Below, piece by piece: positions 1 through 13,312 of a stretch of 64,000 nt of DNA; the stretch's first letter is position 1, and the number at the start of each line of letters is the position of its first letter. The stretch covers positions 1,922,001-1,986,000 of the forward strand of contig NZ_JAODOQ010000001.1 in the NCBI RefSeq assembly GCF_025398315.1. The letters are read 5' to 3'. The DNA is from Shewanella phaeophyticola. Its GTDB lineage: Bacteria; Pseudomonadota; Gammaproteobacteria; Enterobacterales; Shewanellaceae. Under the pieces are notes generated by a model. The model did not search any database. It was not told the origin of the DNA and was given only the letters and a program-made list of their open reading frames with translations. A program made the translations under genes and the position numbers.

Positions 1-1
1 G

Positions 2-2805
2 CTTGTAGCTATTAATGTTCAATCGTTACCTCAAGCATTCAATGAACAAGAATCTATTCAATTAATCACTTTAATGACAGAAAGACTGGTCAATCTTGTC
101 GATATATTTGCATTAGAAAACAAATCGAACCCAGCAGACTACCTAGATAATGTTTCACCAAAATGGCGTGAGGATTTCCCTATTCCTCTAGATAACAGTA
201 TTGGAACAAATATCGTTAACTCTTGGTTACAGGAAGCGAGTAAGGAAGGAAGTAAAAGGACACGAATTGGTCAAAAATTATTTGTTGAACATTATCTAAA
301 TATTAATGAATTGAGCATTACCACCAAATTATTGTTACCTAACGAATTTGCAGTTAACTTACAACTTAAACATTTAAAATCAAACAGATTAGAGTTATTT
401 TTAGCTGAATCCTCGAAAGACCTTCAACACCTTGGTGTTTCATATATCAACGCTACAGGTGAGCAAGCACTAGTAAAAGTCAGAAATCGTACTGTAAAAG
501 TCTTACGCAGAGCATCCGACAACCCATTGTCAGTGGTTGCAAGGCAAGGAGGTAATGAAATTGCCAGATGGCCACTAGACAATACGAGTGTATTCCTTAA
601 TGAAATGCCAGTAGGTTTCATAAAACAAGATGGTGAGTATAAATATGCTGGTCAAGCAACATTCAGTCATAAAGATGAGTTGTACTTAATTTTACCTAGA
701 AGTGCTACATATGAAATTATTGACGGTGATGTATCGCCTTGGCCACAAAATATACATAGCGAAAAACCGTACTGTATTTTATTAAAGGGTGAGCTCCTCG
801 TCACTATTGATGATGATAAATACCGAATAAAATCAATAGATTCAGGCTCTATAGAGCTAGAGCTAAACCTATTTGGGGATATGGTGCCTTTCGATACGGA
901 GCCAAATGCAACATATTTAGGCCTCCCTAAGTATAGGCTTGTAAACAATGACATAAATTTAAATAATGCTTTAATAGAATACATAAGTGGCCAACCTAAA
1001 GCAGGGTTAATGTTACATGAACTTTATGGTAGACAAACTTATGCATTAAAGAATCAAGATGGTGAAACCTTATATAGAAAAAGAATAGGCATATTGCCGC
1101 CTGGTGTAAAAATAATAACTAAAGCTGGGGTTGAGCTTGGAAAAGGTGAAATCTATATCGAAACAAACAAAAAAATGGTCTATAGCATTTCTACAGAAAG
1201 TGTTTCGTTTGTAAAAAAAGATACAAATGAGGGCGTTTGTTTACAGCTAACTTGCACTGGATTACCACCAGCAGAATTATCATTGCAAATTACTCCTAAC
1301 TTAATGGGAACTCCTATATCTATAAAACTACCTTACCCAAGACAAGGTGCATTTGTTTTTGATTGTAACGGTAAGCCTCTAAAGAAACACCTCTCAATAG
1401 ATGACCTGTTAGGTAGCCGTTTGCACTTATTTGCATCTGCAGAATGCTCCGCAGAATTTTGAAATCGACATTGTTTTAGAAAACCAAGGTGAGATCACCT
1501 CCATATTTTAAACATACGTTTCATGTAGGTGAGCAACCCACAATAATCAGTTTGCACAGTTTTAAAGATGAAATAAATGAGTTGCTGTCTTTAGCGCCTG
1601 ATTTAGATGCTCGAGTTACAATTACCATAAGTAGTTTTTCTGGTGACTTACAATACAAAATTTACCGCTATAGCAGCCAAGTATATGAAGCTGATGATAA
1701 ACGTTTCATTAAAGTTTCAGCGGAAGGCCAAAGTGTTGTTGAAGGTGCTGAATTACTATTAATGCAAATGAGTAACCCTGAAAGATCACCAACAAAATTA
1801 GAACCTCTAATTAGTGGGGGGACATCAACGGGGCATTATTTAATCCCTCAGGTAGATAAAAGTGACGATTCATGGTTAATTGTACCAAGTGAAAATAGTA
1901 GTACAAATTTTAGAGCTAAATTACTTGTTGGCCACGATAGTAATGGTTTAGTTCATGAAGTCGTACCTGAAGGAACAACGCAAATACATTCTTTGCAAAA
2001 AGCAGTGCAACTCTATCACCCTAGATTCAATACCAATGTCATTTCTGAAGTTGTATCACAAATGACAGATAATCTTCAGCACAGTGGTTGGGAGTTTTTG
2101 GTAAAGCTGTATTCAAACTATCAAAATTTATCTTTAACGACTTTCCAAGTATGGCGGGATATTGTCGCAAACCCTAAAGCCTTATTACTCTGTTTTTACC
2201 GTTTCGAGGCCAACCCTCAATTTATGGCTCGTATAGAATCAGAATTTCCAGTGTTATGGCAGGTCACATCCCCGCAGTTATACATTGAAACATATCAGCA
2301 AGTAATGAATTGGTTAGAGAATAAAGGGGTTGATAAAAAGTACATTAAAATGATAGCTGATCCATGGTATCAATCAATTTTAGAGCATATTCCAGGCTTA
2401 AGTGGTGAATTAGTTAGCTATTTGATGACAAATCAAATGAATCAAAAACTCAGGCTTCCGGCCTCAATTATCAACGAGGCAGGAAAAAATTGGTTACAAG
2501 ACTTACTCCGGGATAATAGCGAAACGGATCTATGGCCTGAAAGTAATGGTTATGATCTCAAGAGATGGTATCAAAATAATTCACTAGGACAGATGCAAAT
2601 TGAGAGTCTACATAGCTTTCAAAATTCAGTTATTTATTTACCCATTTTCTTAGCAGCTGTTTCAAGTGGTAAAGCAGAACTATCAGATATTTATGATGAA
2701 AGTACCACTGCCATTTTTAAATTAAAACAAGTACGCGACTTTGACCCTAATTGGTTTTCAAGTATGTATACATTTCATTTACTTAAGTTTTCTGATTTGA
2801 TTTAG
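2..2805 (+). CDS. Druantia DruH-like large protein, 5' end cut by window, two frameshifts
   Basis: The reading frame is already open at the first bases, so the true start lies left of the window. It stops at 1462, but a second frame (1443-1511) and then a third (to 2805) continue the same kind of sequence. I therefore read this as one gene broken by two indels, near 1440 and 1508. The product has no motif I recognise: it is beta-rich with Ig-like spacing in the first 480 residues and more helical after about 2040. It ends 8 bases before the DUF1998 helicase gene. In type III Druantia a large protein of unknown function (DruH) precedes the helicase DruE, and this order suggests the same. That assignment rests on context and size, not on a motif. 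The GTG at 1489 is not a credible start. Confidence 0.45.
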
Positions 2806-2813
2806 GGTGTACT

Positions 2814-5800
2814 ATGGAATATTTTTCACAGCTAACAAAGCAAGCAGCAGAGCGTGCACAAGAAGCGTCATTGAGTGTATTTGGTATTAGTAACACATCC
2901 TTAAGATCACACCTAAAAAATGTATTAAATCAAACGAGTGGCAAAGGCGAGTCTTTATTATCTTCACCTTTATTTGAACATACTTTTGGTTGGGAGCCTG
3001 CAAAAGTCAGTATATCTGAATTGAAAGGCACACTACTTTCTAAAGAAGTCATCACAGCACTCGATCATACAAATAATGGGCGCTATCGATTCAATGCAGA
3101 GTATTCGCCATTTACTCATCAATTGAAAAGTTGGCAAATGTTGTTAAATGATAAACCTCAATCTGTTGTTGTAACCAGTGGAACTGGTTCAGGTAAAACA
3201 GAATGTTTTATGGTACCAGTGATAGAAGATCTTCATCGGGAGATAAAGCAAACCAATGAGCCCCTTGTGGGCGTCCGAGCGCTATTTTTATATCCTCTCA
3301 ATGCATTAATTAACTCTCAAAAAGAGCGTTTGGATGCTTGGATAAAGCACTTTGGCAACAACATGCGTTTTTGTTTGTACAACGGTAATACAGAAAATTT
3401 GAAGGCTAAAGTTTCTTCAGCGCAAAATTTAGTACCCAATCAGGTTTTGTCACGTGAATTAATGCGAGAAAAACCGGCACCCATTTTAGTCACAAACGGC
3501 ACCATGCTTGAATACATGATGGTGCGTCAAGTTGATGCGCCAATTATTGAAGCCTCAAAAAAACAAAAATCACTAAGATGGATCGTGCTTGATGAAGCCC
3601 ATACTTATGTCGGTTCGCAAGCCGCAGAGTTGGCTTTGCAATTACGACGTGTACTAATAGCCTTTGGTGTCGAAGCAAAAGATGTTCGATTCGTGGCAAC
3701 ATCGGCTACGATCGCTGGTAAAGATACTGCTAATCAGCTTAAAAAATATTTAGCTGAACTCGCAGGAGTAAGCCAAGAACACGTTACTGTTATTGGTGGG
3801 CAAAGGGTCATTCCACTGTTGCCAAAGCTTGAAGAAAAACAGTCAAATTTAAAGGACTTAATTTCTATCCCTGCTGATGAACCAGTAAAGAAAGACGATT
3901 TTAATTTAGACGTTTCGCAAGTCAGATTTAATGCACTAGCCAGCTCAAAAGTTGCTAAAGCGATTCGAACTGTGTTTGTGAATTCATCAATCCCTCAAAC
4001 ATTAGAAGATATAAATCAAAAAGTGTCTTCTTTAATTGGGGAAAAACATTTTGATGAACAAACCCTATTGCTTTGGATAGATTTACTGACGGCAACCAAA
4101 CCAGCCCCCAATAAAGAAGCATTTCTAAAAGTCCGAGCGCATTACTTTCAACGCATGTTTAATGGGTTATTTGCCTGTACTGACCCACAATGTACGAAAA
4201 AACTCACTTCGGAGTTAAAAAATAATTGGCCGTATGGTTATGTGTATTCTAAGCACAGAACTAATTGTGATTGTGAAAGCAAAGCACCAGTATTAGAAAT
4301 TGCATTTTGTAATGAATGCAATGAACCACATTTATTAGGTACAGATAAAAATGGCAAGCTTACTCAATGGCAACAAGATGCAGGTGATGAATTTTCATTA
4401 TCAATAGAAAACAATGACGATGAAGTAGAAAATAAAACACAAACAGAAGCAAAACCGGTTACGACAAGTATTTCAAAAATTGTTTTATCGAGTAAACAAG
4501 ACCCACTAGATAACCAAGAAAATAGATTTTTTAGCCCAATAAAAATAGATCTTAAAACCGGCGAGTTGGCTAGCTTGAGTAATGAAAGTACTTCTTATTT
4601 TTGTAATAGTTCCTTACAGGCAGTTTGTTCAAACTGTAGTTATAAGGGCTATAACGGAAATACACCTTATAGAAGAAGCATTCTTGGGGCACCGTTTTAT
4701 GTTGCCAATGTCGTTCCTACGATTTTAGAATATTGTCCTGACCATGAAAAACAAAATAAATCTCATCCAGGACTACTTGAACTACCTGGTCGTGGTCGAA
4801 AGTTAATCACTTTCACTGATAGTCGGCAAGGAACTGCTAGGATGGCAGTAAAAATGCAGCAAGAAGCTGAACAAGCTCGCTTGAGGGGCGCGGTATATCA
4901 GGAATTAAGAGACAAACAAATGTCTCAACCAACTAACCCCGCAATAAAAGGCTTGACAGAGCAGCTTCGTGAAGCAGAAATGAAACAAGATATAACATTA
5001 GTTAATATTTTTAAAAATGCACTTAAAGCAATGCAACAGAATGAATCAACAGATTTTAAAAGTGTTGTTTTATCTTGGTCAGATATGGTCACTGCACTAG
5101 CTAAAAAAGAAGATTTTCAGAGAGCTATGTTAGCGGCTAATAAATATGCAAATCCAGAGTTGTTTAATGATACTGCTGGACCTTTCAAATTGGCTGAAAC
5201 CTTTTTACTTAGGGAGTTTATCCGCCGTCCTAAAAGATATTATAACCTTGAGACTCAAGGAATAGTTAAAGTCAGTTATTTGGGTTTGGATGAAATCGAG
5301 TTAATGCCGGATTTATGGAAGGAACATGGCTTAAACAGACAAGATTGGCAAGACTTTGTCAAAATTACATTAGATTTTCATGTTAGGAATAACAGCTTCT
5401 TCCAACTAGAAGATGAGATTAGATACTGGATTGGTTTTAAATTTAGCCCTAAAAAGCTAATAAAGCCGGATTCAACAGAACAAACTAGTATCAGAGTTCA
5501 AAAGTGGCCTCAATTGACTAAGAGTAACCCTAATCGACTATTTAAATTATTAATTGTTGCCACTAAGTTAGATGAATCATCATCACTAACTCAAGATATC
5601 TTTAATGGTTGGCTAAAGGCCGCTTGGCTTGCTGTTACAAGTAAAAAAAATCCAATATTGAAGTCAGAAAATAGTCAGTATTATCTCGATGAGATCAATG
5701 CTTACATTTTCTTTTCAAGAAGATTTTTGGGCTTGCCCAATAACTAACAAACTACTCGATACAACATTTAAAGGTATAACGCCATACTTACCAAGTAATT

Positions 5801-8800
5801 ATAAAGAAATAAATTCTCTATGTGAGAAAGTTAAAATGCCACCAATCTGGGATTTTGATTCAAGTGCAGAAGATGAAATTCAAGGTATTCAAACAATTCG
5901 TAGGCGAATAGCGGATAGCAAAGAGGTTAAATCGCTTCGCAATCAAAATCTTTGGACAGATATTAATGATAGGACAATAGAAGGTGGATTTTACTATCGC
6001 ACAGCAGAGCATTCGGCACAGCAATCATCTGAGCGTTTAAAGAATTACGAAAAGTTATTCGAACAAGGCAAAGTGAATGTACTAAATTGTTCAACGACAA
6101 TGGAAATGGGTGTTGATATCGCCGGTATTTCAGCCGTTGTCATGAACAACGTGCCACCGCACCCTGCTAACTATTTGCAGCGAGCAGGGCGAGCAGGGCG
6201 AAGCAAAGAGTCCCGAGCTTTAGCTTTTACTTTGTGTAAATCTAACCCACACGATACTCAGGTATTTAACAATCCTGCGTGGCCATTCACTACATTAATT
6301 TCAGCTCCGCTGGTATCACTTAATTCGGCACGTTTAACTCAGCGACATGTGAATGCGTACCTGTTAGGTAAGTTTTTAACTCAAGAAGTCGGTCACACAG
6401 AAAAAGAGAAAACATCACTTAATTTAAGTTGGTTTTATGAAAGCGAAGAGGTCAGTATCTGTGACCGCTTTAAAGCGAATATCTCTGGGCAAATTGATCT
6501 GTTTGAAAACGACATCAAAAGGTTAATTAAAGGGACAGTACTTGAAGGTCGATCCATAATCTCACTAATCGATTCTACAATGGATAGCATTGAAAAATTA
6601 CAAAAGGCTTGGCTAAATGAGTTACACAGTGTCGAAAAAGAACTAAACACTACTCAAAAAGATGGCTCATATGCGTTCAGATTAGGAATGGAATTACAAC
6701 GCCATCGTCGTGAATATTTATTACGTGAACTTGCGGCAAAAGCATTTTTACCCGGATACGGGTTCCCAACAGATATTGTTAATTTAGACAATTACAACAT
6801 CGAAGACTTTTTACGTGACCAGCAAGGGCGCAGTAAAAATAAAATAGAACGAGAGGACAATATTTCTCGTTTACGCGGTTTACCTTCGCGCAATCTTGCA
6901 ATTGCCATCCGTGAATACGCCCCAGGTGCTGAAATGGTCATTGATGGGAGAGTATTTCGTTCAGCTGGTGTGTCGCTCAACTGGCAAAATATTGCAGTAG
7001 CCGATGCTAAAGACGCCCAAAAATTCGACTTGGCATGGCGCTGTGTTCATTGCGGCCAGACTGGCTACACGTCTGAAATACAAACATCTGACAGTAATTT
7101 ATGCTGTACTAATAGCCATTGCGGTCAACTTATTAAAAATGAAGACAAACTTAGAGTTTTGCAACCAACAGGCTTTGTAACTGATTTTTATGCATCTCCC
7201 ACTAACAATATAACGACACAACAATACATACCTGTTCAACCGGCTTGGGTCAGTGTAAACAGTTCTACACATCCTTTGCCTAACCCTAAAATAGGTTATA
7301 TGCGTTACGGTGCGGATGGCAGTGTATTTAATTATAGTGCAGGAGCACACGGTAAAGGATATGCCATGTGTTTAAGTTGCGGCAGAGCGGAGTCGCTTAA
7401 TGCACAGGGAGAATTTCCGAGCAATTTAAGCCCTGATACCCCTCATACACCTATTCGTGGATCTAAAAAAGATAAAGCAGATGGTCGTCACCATGACTGT
7501 GAAGGCTCAGCACATATCCATAAAGATATTTATTTAGGCAGCCAAACAAAAACTGATGTACTAGAAATTATATTATGCCACCCCAATACACACGAACACC
7601 TAATAGATACGGGTCCTAATACAGAAAACCGTACCATTGCGTTAACCATCGCTGTAGCTACACGTAATGCATTAGCTTCAACTTTAGGTATATTAAATAG
7701 CGAGATGGGATACGCAATAAGGCCAACACTTGTTAACGGAGAGAATGTTCTTGCCATTCAAATGTACGATACAATTAGTGGTGGTGCAGGTTTTGCGTCT
7801 AGCGGATCAAACATGATAAGTGAGGTATTATCCAAAGCGTATGATAACTTAAGTTGTAATGATAATTGTGACAGTATTTGTGCAAGTTGTTTACTCGATG
7901 CAGACACTCGACATGACGTTAATAACTTAAACCGGTTATTGGCACAAAATTGGTTAACAGAAGAATTTAAATTTAGCTTGCAAATACCACAATCAATGCA
8001 GCTACTTTCACAATCCCAGCACGCCAGCCAAAGTGCATTTGAAGAGGTTCAACTAGCGCTAAACAAACAAGCTCGTTCAATTACCTTATTTTTATCAAAT
8101 GAACCAAATGAATGGGATTTAGCTGCAAATACTTTTAGAAGAAAGCTAAAGCAATACGATAATCTCGAAAATGAGTTTCAAATTAACCTAGTGATCCCGT
8201 CAAGTGTAAAACTTGATTCACTAGAACAAACTCTTATTGATGACTTGTTGTTACTGCATGCTAAAGAGATAAATCTTTATCATGGTGACCCTAATGTATC
8301 TTCAGTAGGTGGTGATCACGGCTTCATAATAGCACAGATTGAAAACAACACAGGGGTATTTACCCTAGCCAGTAATTGTTTATCACTCGTAAATCCTGAT
8401 CAAAATTGGTTACAACACCGCGATGATTCATATCTCATCAAGTCCTACCAACATGATAAAGTGTCAATAAATGCTATCGACATCAGTATTTGGCAACCAA
8501 CACCCAATATCACCCAAATTGCGGTAGAGCTAACCAAAGAATGTAATGGTTTGTTAACTGATTTTGGCCTACATTTTTGGCAAGCATTATCAGATCAAAA
8601 TGACACACTAAAACAAGCGCTGAATTCACAGAACATAGAGTCAATTCAATACAGTGACCGTTACCTACAAAACCCATGGTCAATGCTTATGTTAGGTGAA
8701 CTACTTAAACCATTTGCTACAGTGACCCCAAGAGTAGACATATTCTCTTTATACAATAGAAAAGATAAAACAGGTTCCCAAGTCGGCCATGATTGGGATG

Positions 8801-9126
8801 ATAAGCAAGAAATGATAGACATGTACAATAAATGGTTTGAATTGGGGCTAAAAATGCCGGTCAATTTAAATATCGAAACCTATAGAGGCAATATACAGCA
8901 TCGCAGAGAGCTAATTCTAACCTTTACTTCAGGGTTAAGTTTCTCAATTCGCTTCGATCAAGGTTTAGGTTATTGGAAACATGATCTCAATTATCACAAC
9001 TCAAAATTTGAATTTTTTGATGTCCAGGATCAATTGATCCAATTAACTAAAATCTATGACACTGTAAGTGTCAAAAACAGTTTTGATTGGTCAACCGATA
9101 TTTATGTTAATCAGATAACGCAATAA
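2814..9126 (+). CDS. druE: DruE-like superfamily 2 helicase with DUF1998 domain (frameshifted)
   Basis: This is a giant DEAD/DEAH helicase of the kind used by Druantia anti-phage systems. The first part has the P-loop TSGTGSGKT near residue 120, a DEAH box (LDEAH) near 257, SAT near 297, and a Cys-rich insert (CTDPQC, CDC, CNEC, CSNC) around 455-605. The second part carries motif VI (QRAGRAGR, about 6178), CVHCG/CTNSHC cysteine pairs near 7040-7120, and the DUF1998 signature YDTISGGAGF followed by CDSICASC near 7770-7890. One indel between 5662 and 5745 separates the halves; joining them gives about 2,100 residues, the usual DruE size. The family predicts ATP-driven DNA translocation, and the upstream gene would be its partner. 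DISARM DrmA/DrmB is an alternative, but there the helicase and DUF1998 are separate proteins. Confidence 0.72.
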
Positions 9127-9161
9127 GGCTAAACTGATTAATTTACTAGCACACACCACTA

Positions 9162-9188
9162 CTTGGCGATAAAACACTTATCGCCAAG
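9162..9188. terminator. Perfect 11-bp hairpin between the druE-like gene and hsdM
   Basis: Two 11-base arms (CTTGGCGATAA and its complement) are separated by a 5-base loop. There is no T-run, so this may be a Rho-dependent end, an mRNA stabiliser or a regulatory site. A 10-base direct repeat, AAACTGATTA, flanks the hairpin at 9131-9140 and 9193-9202. The position fits a boundary between two separately acquired defence modules. Confidence 0.5.
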
Positions 9189-9252
9189 GGTAAAACTGAT
9201 TAGCATAGGCTCTATAGCCATGTAAGCAGCACTTCAACAATAAGAGTACACC

Positions 9253-10830
9253 ATGATCACAGGTCAACTAAAAAGCAAAATTGATAAACTTTGGGAAGAA
9301 TTTTGGACTGGCGGCATTACCAACCCGTTAACGGTTATCGAGCAAATCACCTTTTTAATGTATGCCCGTATGCTCGATATGAATGAGCAAGCCGATGAAA
9401 AACGTAGCGCCCGTACCAATAAGCCTTTTAGCCGTCGCTTTAACGACAGTCAGCAACACTTACGTTGGCAACATATGCGTCACCTTGGGGCAGAAGAGTT
9501 ATTTAAATTGGTACGCAATGAGCTGTTTCCGTTTTTCGCATCTAGCTCTTCGGCTGATAATGAAGGCTCACTGTTTAGTGAATTTATGAAAGACGCCCAG
9601 TTAATGATCCAAAAACAAAGCTTATTGGTAAAAGCGGTCGAAATGGTTAACGACTTACCGCTAGACAACTCCGACACAAAAGGTGATTTATACGAGTACT
9701 TGCTAAGTAAACTCACCACAGCAGGAATTAATGGCCAGTTTAGAACACCACGCCATATTATTCGTGCCATGGTAGAAATGATGAATCCAGATCTTAATAG
9801 CCGTATTTGCGATCCATCAACCGGTACCGGTGGCTTTTTATCGATTTCTTACGAATACTTATTAGAAAAATATAGCTCAAAACAAGGCATCGAGAGTGAG
9901 CCATTGTTTGATACTGACGGCAAGCCGCTAGTCGATATCTATGGTAAACAACTACAAAACGTATTGTATTCTGGCGATTTAATTGATGCTGATGCCCGTA
10001 AACACATCGACACCGACATGTTCCACGGCTTTGACTTTGACGCCACCATGTTACGTGTAGCAGCAATGAATTTGGTCATGCACGGCATTAAACAACCTGA
10101 TATCCATTATCAAGATACCTTAAGCCAACGCTTTAGCGAAAACTTCCCTAATGAGTCAAAAGAGGGCATGGACATTATCCTTGCCAACCCGCCGTTCAAA
10201 GGCAGTTTAGATGAAGAAGACGTTTGCCCTGAGCTGCTGCGAAAAGTTAAAACCAAAAAGACTGAGCTGCTGTTTGTCGCGCTGATTGAGCGCATGCTAA
10301 AAATTGGCGGTCAATCTGCCACCATCGTGCCAGACGGTGTGTTATTTGGCTCATCCAATGCCCACCAGCAGTTGCGTCAATTATTAGTCGAAAGTAACCA
10401 GCTTGAAGCGGTAATTTCATTACCAAGTGGGGTATTTAAACCTTACGCTGGTGTGTCTACTGCTATCCTGATTTTCACCAAAGGCGGCAGCACCGACCAC
10501 GTATGGTTTTATGATGTCCAAGCCGATGGTTTCTCACTAGACGATAAACGCACCCCAATTAAAGACAACGACTTACCCAGCCTAGTGAGCGAGTTTAAAG
10601 TCCGCGATAAAGCCATTGCCACCAGTGCTAAAAACGACAAAACCCAAAAGGCGTTCTGGGTCAGTAAAGACGACATTATCAGCAACAAATACGACTTGTC
10701 GATCAATCGCTACAAAGAAGTGGTGCATACTGCCGAAGTCTATGACGACCCAAAAGTCATCCTCGCCAAGCTTAAAGCCTTAGAAAACGACATTCTAAAA
10801 GACTTGAATGAACTGGAGGCAATGCTGTGA
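9253..10830 (+). CDS. hsdM: Type I restriction-modification DNA methyltransferase subunit HsdM
   Basis: The product is an N6-adenine methyltransferase of a type I system, 525 residues, typical for the family. A helical N-terminal HsdM domain is followed by the SAM-binding motif [10 protein letters not shown] near residue 186 and the catalytic motif NPPF near 310, both intact. The start ATG at 9253 fits the conserved N-terminus [14 protein letters not shown]. The stop overlaps the hsdS start by four bases (GTGA), so the two are translationally coupled. With HsdS it would form an M2S methylase. No hsdR appears nearby, so restriction activity is not shown. The gene looks more GC-rich than the genes on either side, which suggests separate acquisition. 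Confidence 0.93.
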   Translation: MITGQLKSKIDKLWEEFWTGGITNPLTVIEQITFLMYARMLDMNEQADEKRSARTNKPFSRRFNDSQQHLRWQHMRHLGAEELFKLVRNELFPFFASSSSADNEGSLFSEFMKDAQLMIQKQSLLVKAVEMVNDLPLDNSDTKGDLYEYLLSKLTTAGINGQFRTPRHIIRAMVEMMNPDLNSRICDPSTGTGGFLSISYEYLLEKYSSKQGIESEPLFDTDGKPLVDIYGKQLQNVLYSGDLIDADARKHIDTDMFHGFDFDATMLRVAAMNLVMHGIKQPDIHYQDTLSQRFSENFPNESKEGMDIILANPPFKGSLDEEDVCPELLRKVKTKKTELLFVALIERMLKIGGQSATIVPDGVLFGSSNAHQQLRQLLVESNQLEAVISLPSGVFKPYAGVSTAILIFTKGGSTDHVWFYDVQADGFSLDDKRTPIKDNDLPSLVSEFKVRDKAIATSAKNDKTQKAFWVSKDDIISNKYDLSINRYKEVVHTAEVYDDPKVILAKLKALENDILKDLNELEAML

Positions 10831-12035
10831 TTAAGCTAGGATCTGATGAGTCTTTACCAAATGGATGGCAGTGGGTTGAGGCATATTCAGTTATGGACGT
10901 TAGAGATGGAACTCATGACTCACCTAAAAGTGTTGAGAATGGCATCCCACTCGTTACTTCTAAAAATCTTATCGGTGGGAAAATCGACTTTTCAACATGT
11001 AATATGATTTCTGAGGACGACCATGTTGCAATTTCAAAGCGTTCAGCTGTTGATGATGGCGATATTTTGTACGCTATGATTGGAACTATCGGAAATCCTG
11101 TTATTGTTGAAAAGCAGTTTGAATTTTCGATTAAGAATGTCGCGTTGTTCAAATTTACTAAAAGCAGCCAAGTTTATAATCGATATATTTATCATTTTTT
11201 AAATAGTGATTTAGCTACAAGGCAATTTGAGAGTAACTCCCGTGGCGGAACTCAAAAGTTTGTCTCTTTGGGAAATATTCGTGGTTTACAAATCCCACTC
11301 CCACCAATAGCTGAGCAAAAACGCATTGCCGCGATTCTAGATAAAGCCGATGCCATTCGCCGCAAACGTCAACAAGCTATCCAACTCGCCGACGACTTCC
11401 TCCGCAGCGTCTTCCTCGACATGTTCGGTGATCCCGTCACCAATCCTAAGGGGTGGGAGGTAAAAGCATTAAAAGATATAGCCAAAATCCAGATAGGACC
11501 ATTTGGAACACAATTACATAAAGAAGATTATATTGAAAATGGAGTACCATTAATTAATCCAACACATATTGTTAAGGGAAATATAGTACCAAAATCGAAC
11601 CTAACAATATCTTATGAAAAGCATGCGTATCTTCCTGAGTATCACTTGGAAATTGGTGACATAATAATGGGGCGAAGAGGTGAAATGGGGCGCTGTGCAA
11701 TTGTGAGCGAAAAAGAAGAAGGATGGATGTGTGGTACTGGGAGCTTATTTATCAGACCGAATAAAGCGGGTGTTTTTTCAGAGTATTTGAACAAGTTGCT
11801 TTCAAGCCAAACAATTAAAAAACATTTACAATCAGAATCACAGGGCGCAACCATGCCCAATTTGAATAAAAAAATTGTTGGTGATATTAAAATTCCAGTT
11901 CCGAGTAATGAAGCGTTAGACCAATTTACTTCACTTAAATCAAAGTTGCTAACATTGACAGGTTCTTCACATGATTTTGCAAATGCAATGATTTTTGAAT
12001 CAATATGCCAAAAAGCTTTCGCTGGCGAGCTATAA
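10827..12035 (+). CDS. hsdS: Type I restriction-modification specificity subunit HsdS
   Basis: This is the DNA-recognition subunit, 402 residues with two target recognition domains. The first half ends in the conserved spacer [17 protein letters not shown] with a helical arm (about residues 155-200). The second TRD begins near [19 protein letters not shown] and ends with the helix before AFAGEL. It starts with GTG overlapping the hsdM stop. The central conserved segment (about 11310-11450) is visibly richer in GC than the two AT-rich TRDs. This is the usual sign that TRDs were exchanged while the scaffold stayed. The target sequence cannot be read from the protein alone. Confidence 0.92.
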   Translation: MIKLGSDESLPNGWQWVEAYSVMDVRDGTHDSPKSVENGIPLVTSKNLIGGKIDFSTCNMISEDDHVAISKRSAVDDGDILYAMIGTIGNPVIVEKQFEFSIKNVALFKFTKSSQVYNRYIYHFLNSDLATRQFESNSRGGTQKFVSLGNIRGLQIPLPPIAEQKRIAAILDKADAIRRKRQQAIQLADDFLRSVFLDMFGDPVTNPKGWEVKALKDIAKIQIGPFGTQLHKEDYIENGVPLINPTHIVKGNIVPKSNLTISYEKHAYLPEYHLEIGDIIMGRRGEMGRCAIVSEKEEGWMCGTGSLFIRPNKAGVFSEYLNKLLSSQTIKKHLQSESQGATMPNLNKKIVGDIKIPVPSNEALDQFTSLKSKLLTLTGSSHDFANAMIFESICQKAFAGEL

Positions 12036-12069
12036 CGCTATTTATAAAGACAATAACAAGGACGTTTAG

Positions 12070-13276
12070 ATGTCAGAAGAAAGAGAACAAGAAGAAACAA
12101 AACTTAAACGCATCACCGTTAAAACCGAAACCGGCAGCAAATGGTTTGATGAGCCTGAAAAGTTACTCGCTTGGGTTCAACAACAACGTGATCTTTATAC
12201 TTTTCATCGTAAAGTAAGTCAGCGTTATCAAATGCAACAGCTTTTCAGTACCTTCGATCAAAGTTGGAATAATCTGCAAACGCAAATCACAGATGGCTTA
12301 AAGCGATTTAAGCACGACCCAGAGAATTACAATCAGCGAGCAGAACAGTTCAGTCAAGACTTTGCTAAACTCTTAAATAATAGAAAATTGTTCACTGATG
12401 AAGCGTCATTCAATACCTTTGTTCAACGTCAGGTTGTTAAAAGCCCTGAATTCGGTTTAGCGGCAATTGCTGTTGAATTTGATTTTAATGTAACTCCAAT
12501 TGATCGCAAAATGTACCAAGGCCTGCAAGAAGCGGATGCTTACTTTGCCGGGAGTGAAGACAGGATTGATGACGAGACCGAGTCGCTAGAACAATTAAAG
12601 CATCGTTGGGATGATGAGTTTAAACAGCAAAAGAGTAAACTGGAAGCAGATAATAGTCCTGTATTGTTTGAATTTATTCAACATAAAGTAAATGCCGAAA
12701 AGCTTATTCAAAAATGGCAAGACCAAACTGAGACACAAACCGCTGATTTAGATACCCATAAAAATGAGTTTAAAACAAAGTTCGATGATGAACTTGCAAA
12801 GGCTAAGACAGACTTAGAAAACCTCACAAAGACCTATGACGATAAGCTCGCCTTGCATGCTGCGGTGAAGTATTGGGGCATACAGCAAAAAAGCAATCGT
12901 AATAAAGCAATCGGCTTTGGCATTGTAATGTTAGTGATGATTATCGCGGTGGTTTTAACACTTATGGTATTTGTTAATAATCACTTAAACACAACGATTA
13001 AAGACGTCGCACTTAATAAACTGATAACCGTAGCTGTTATTACTACATTTGGTATTTGGTTAATTAAAGTTGCTGCCAATATCTTTATGTCTCACCTACA
13101 TCTCGCTACCGATGCCCAAGAGCGCCGAACCATGATCCACACTTACCTAGCTCTCACTCGTAAAGGACAAGAGCACTAAAGAAGAAGACCGCCAGCTTAT
13201 ACTTCAAACCTTATTTAGACCAAGCACAACCGACATGGTGAAAAATGATCAAGGCCAACTCAACTTGTTGACTTAA
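12070..13276 (+). CDS. Coiled-coil protein with two membrane segments, downstream of hsdMS (C-terminal frameshift)
   Basis: I do not recognise an enzyme. The N-terminal two thirds are charged and helical, with long coiled-coil stretches (about residues 60-275). Two hydrophobic segments follow: IVMLVMIIAVVLTLMVFV near 290 and a second near 325. The frame stops at 13179, but an adjacent frame continues without a stop to 13276 with the sequence EEDRQLILQTLFRP. An indel near 13165-13178 has therefore probably cut off about 30 residues. The gene sits where hsdR might be expected, 34 bases after hsdS and 36 before mcrB. It may belong to the DUF6161-type proteins found near type I loci, but that is from memory and uncertain. 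An ancillary or membrane-effector role is inference. Confidence 0.55.
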
Positions 13277-13312
13277 TTAACCGCCTATCACCAAAGCAGT
13301 AAGGAAGTATCA

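Noticed and set aside
1489..2805. Separate gene starting at GTG 1489
   Set aside because: A third frame links it to the upstream frame without a gap in protein-like sequence, so the GTG is internal.
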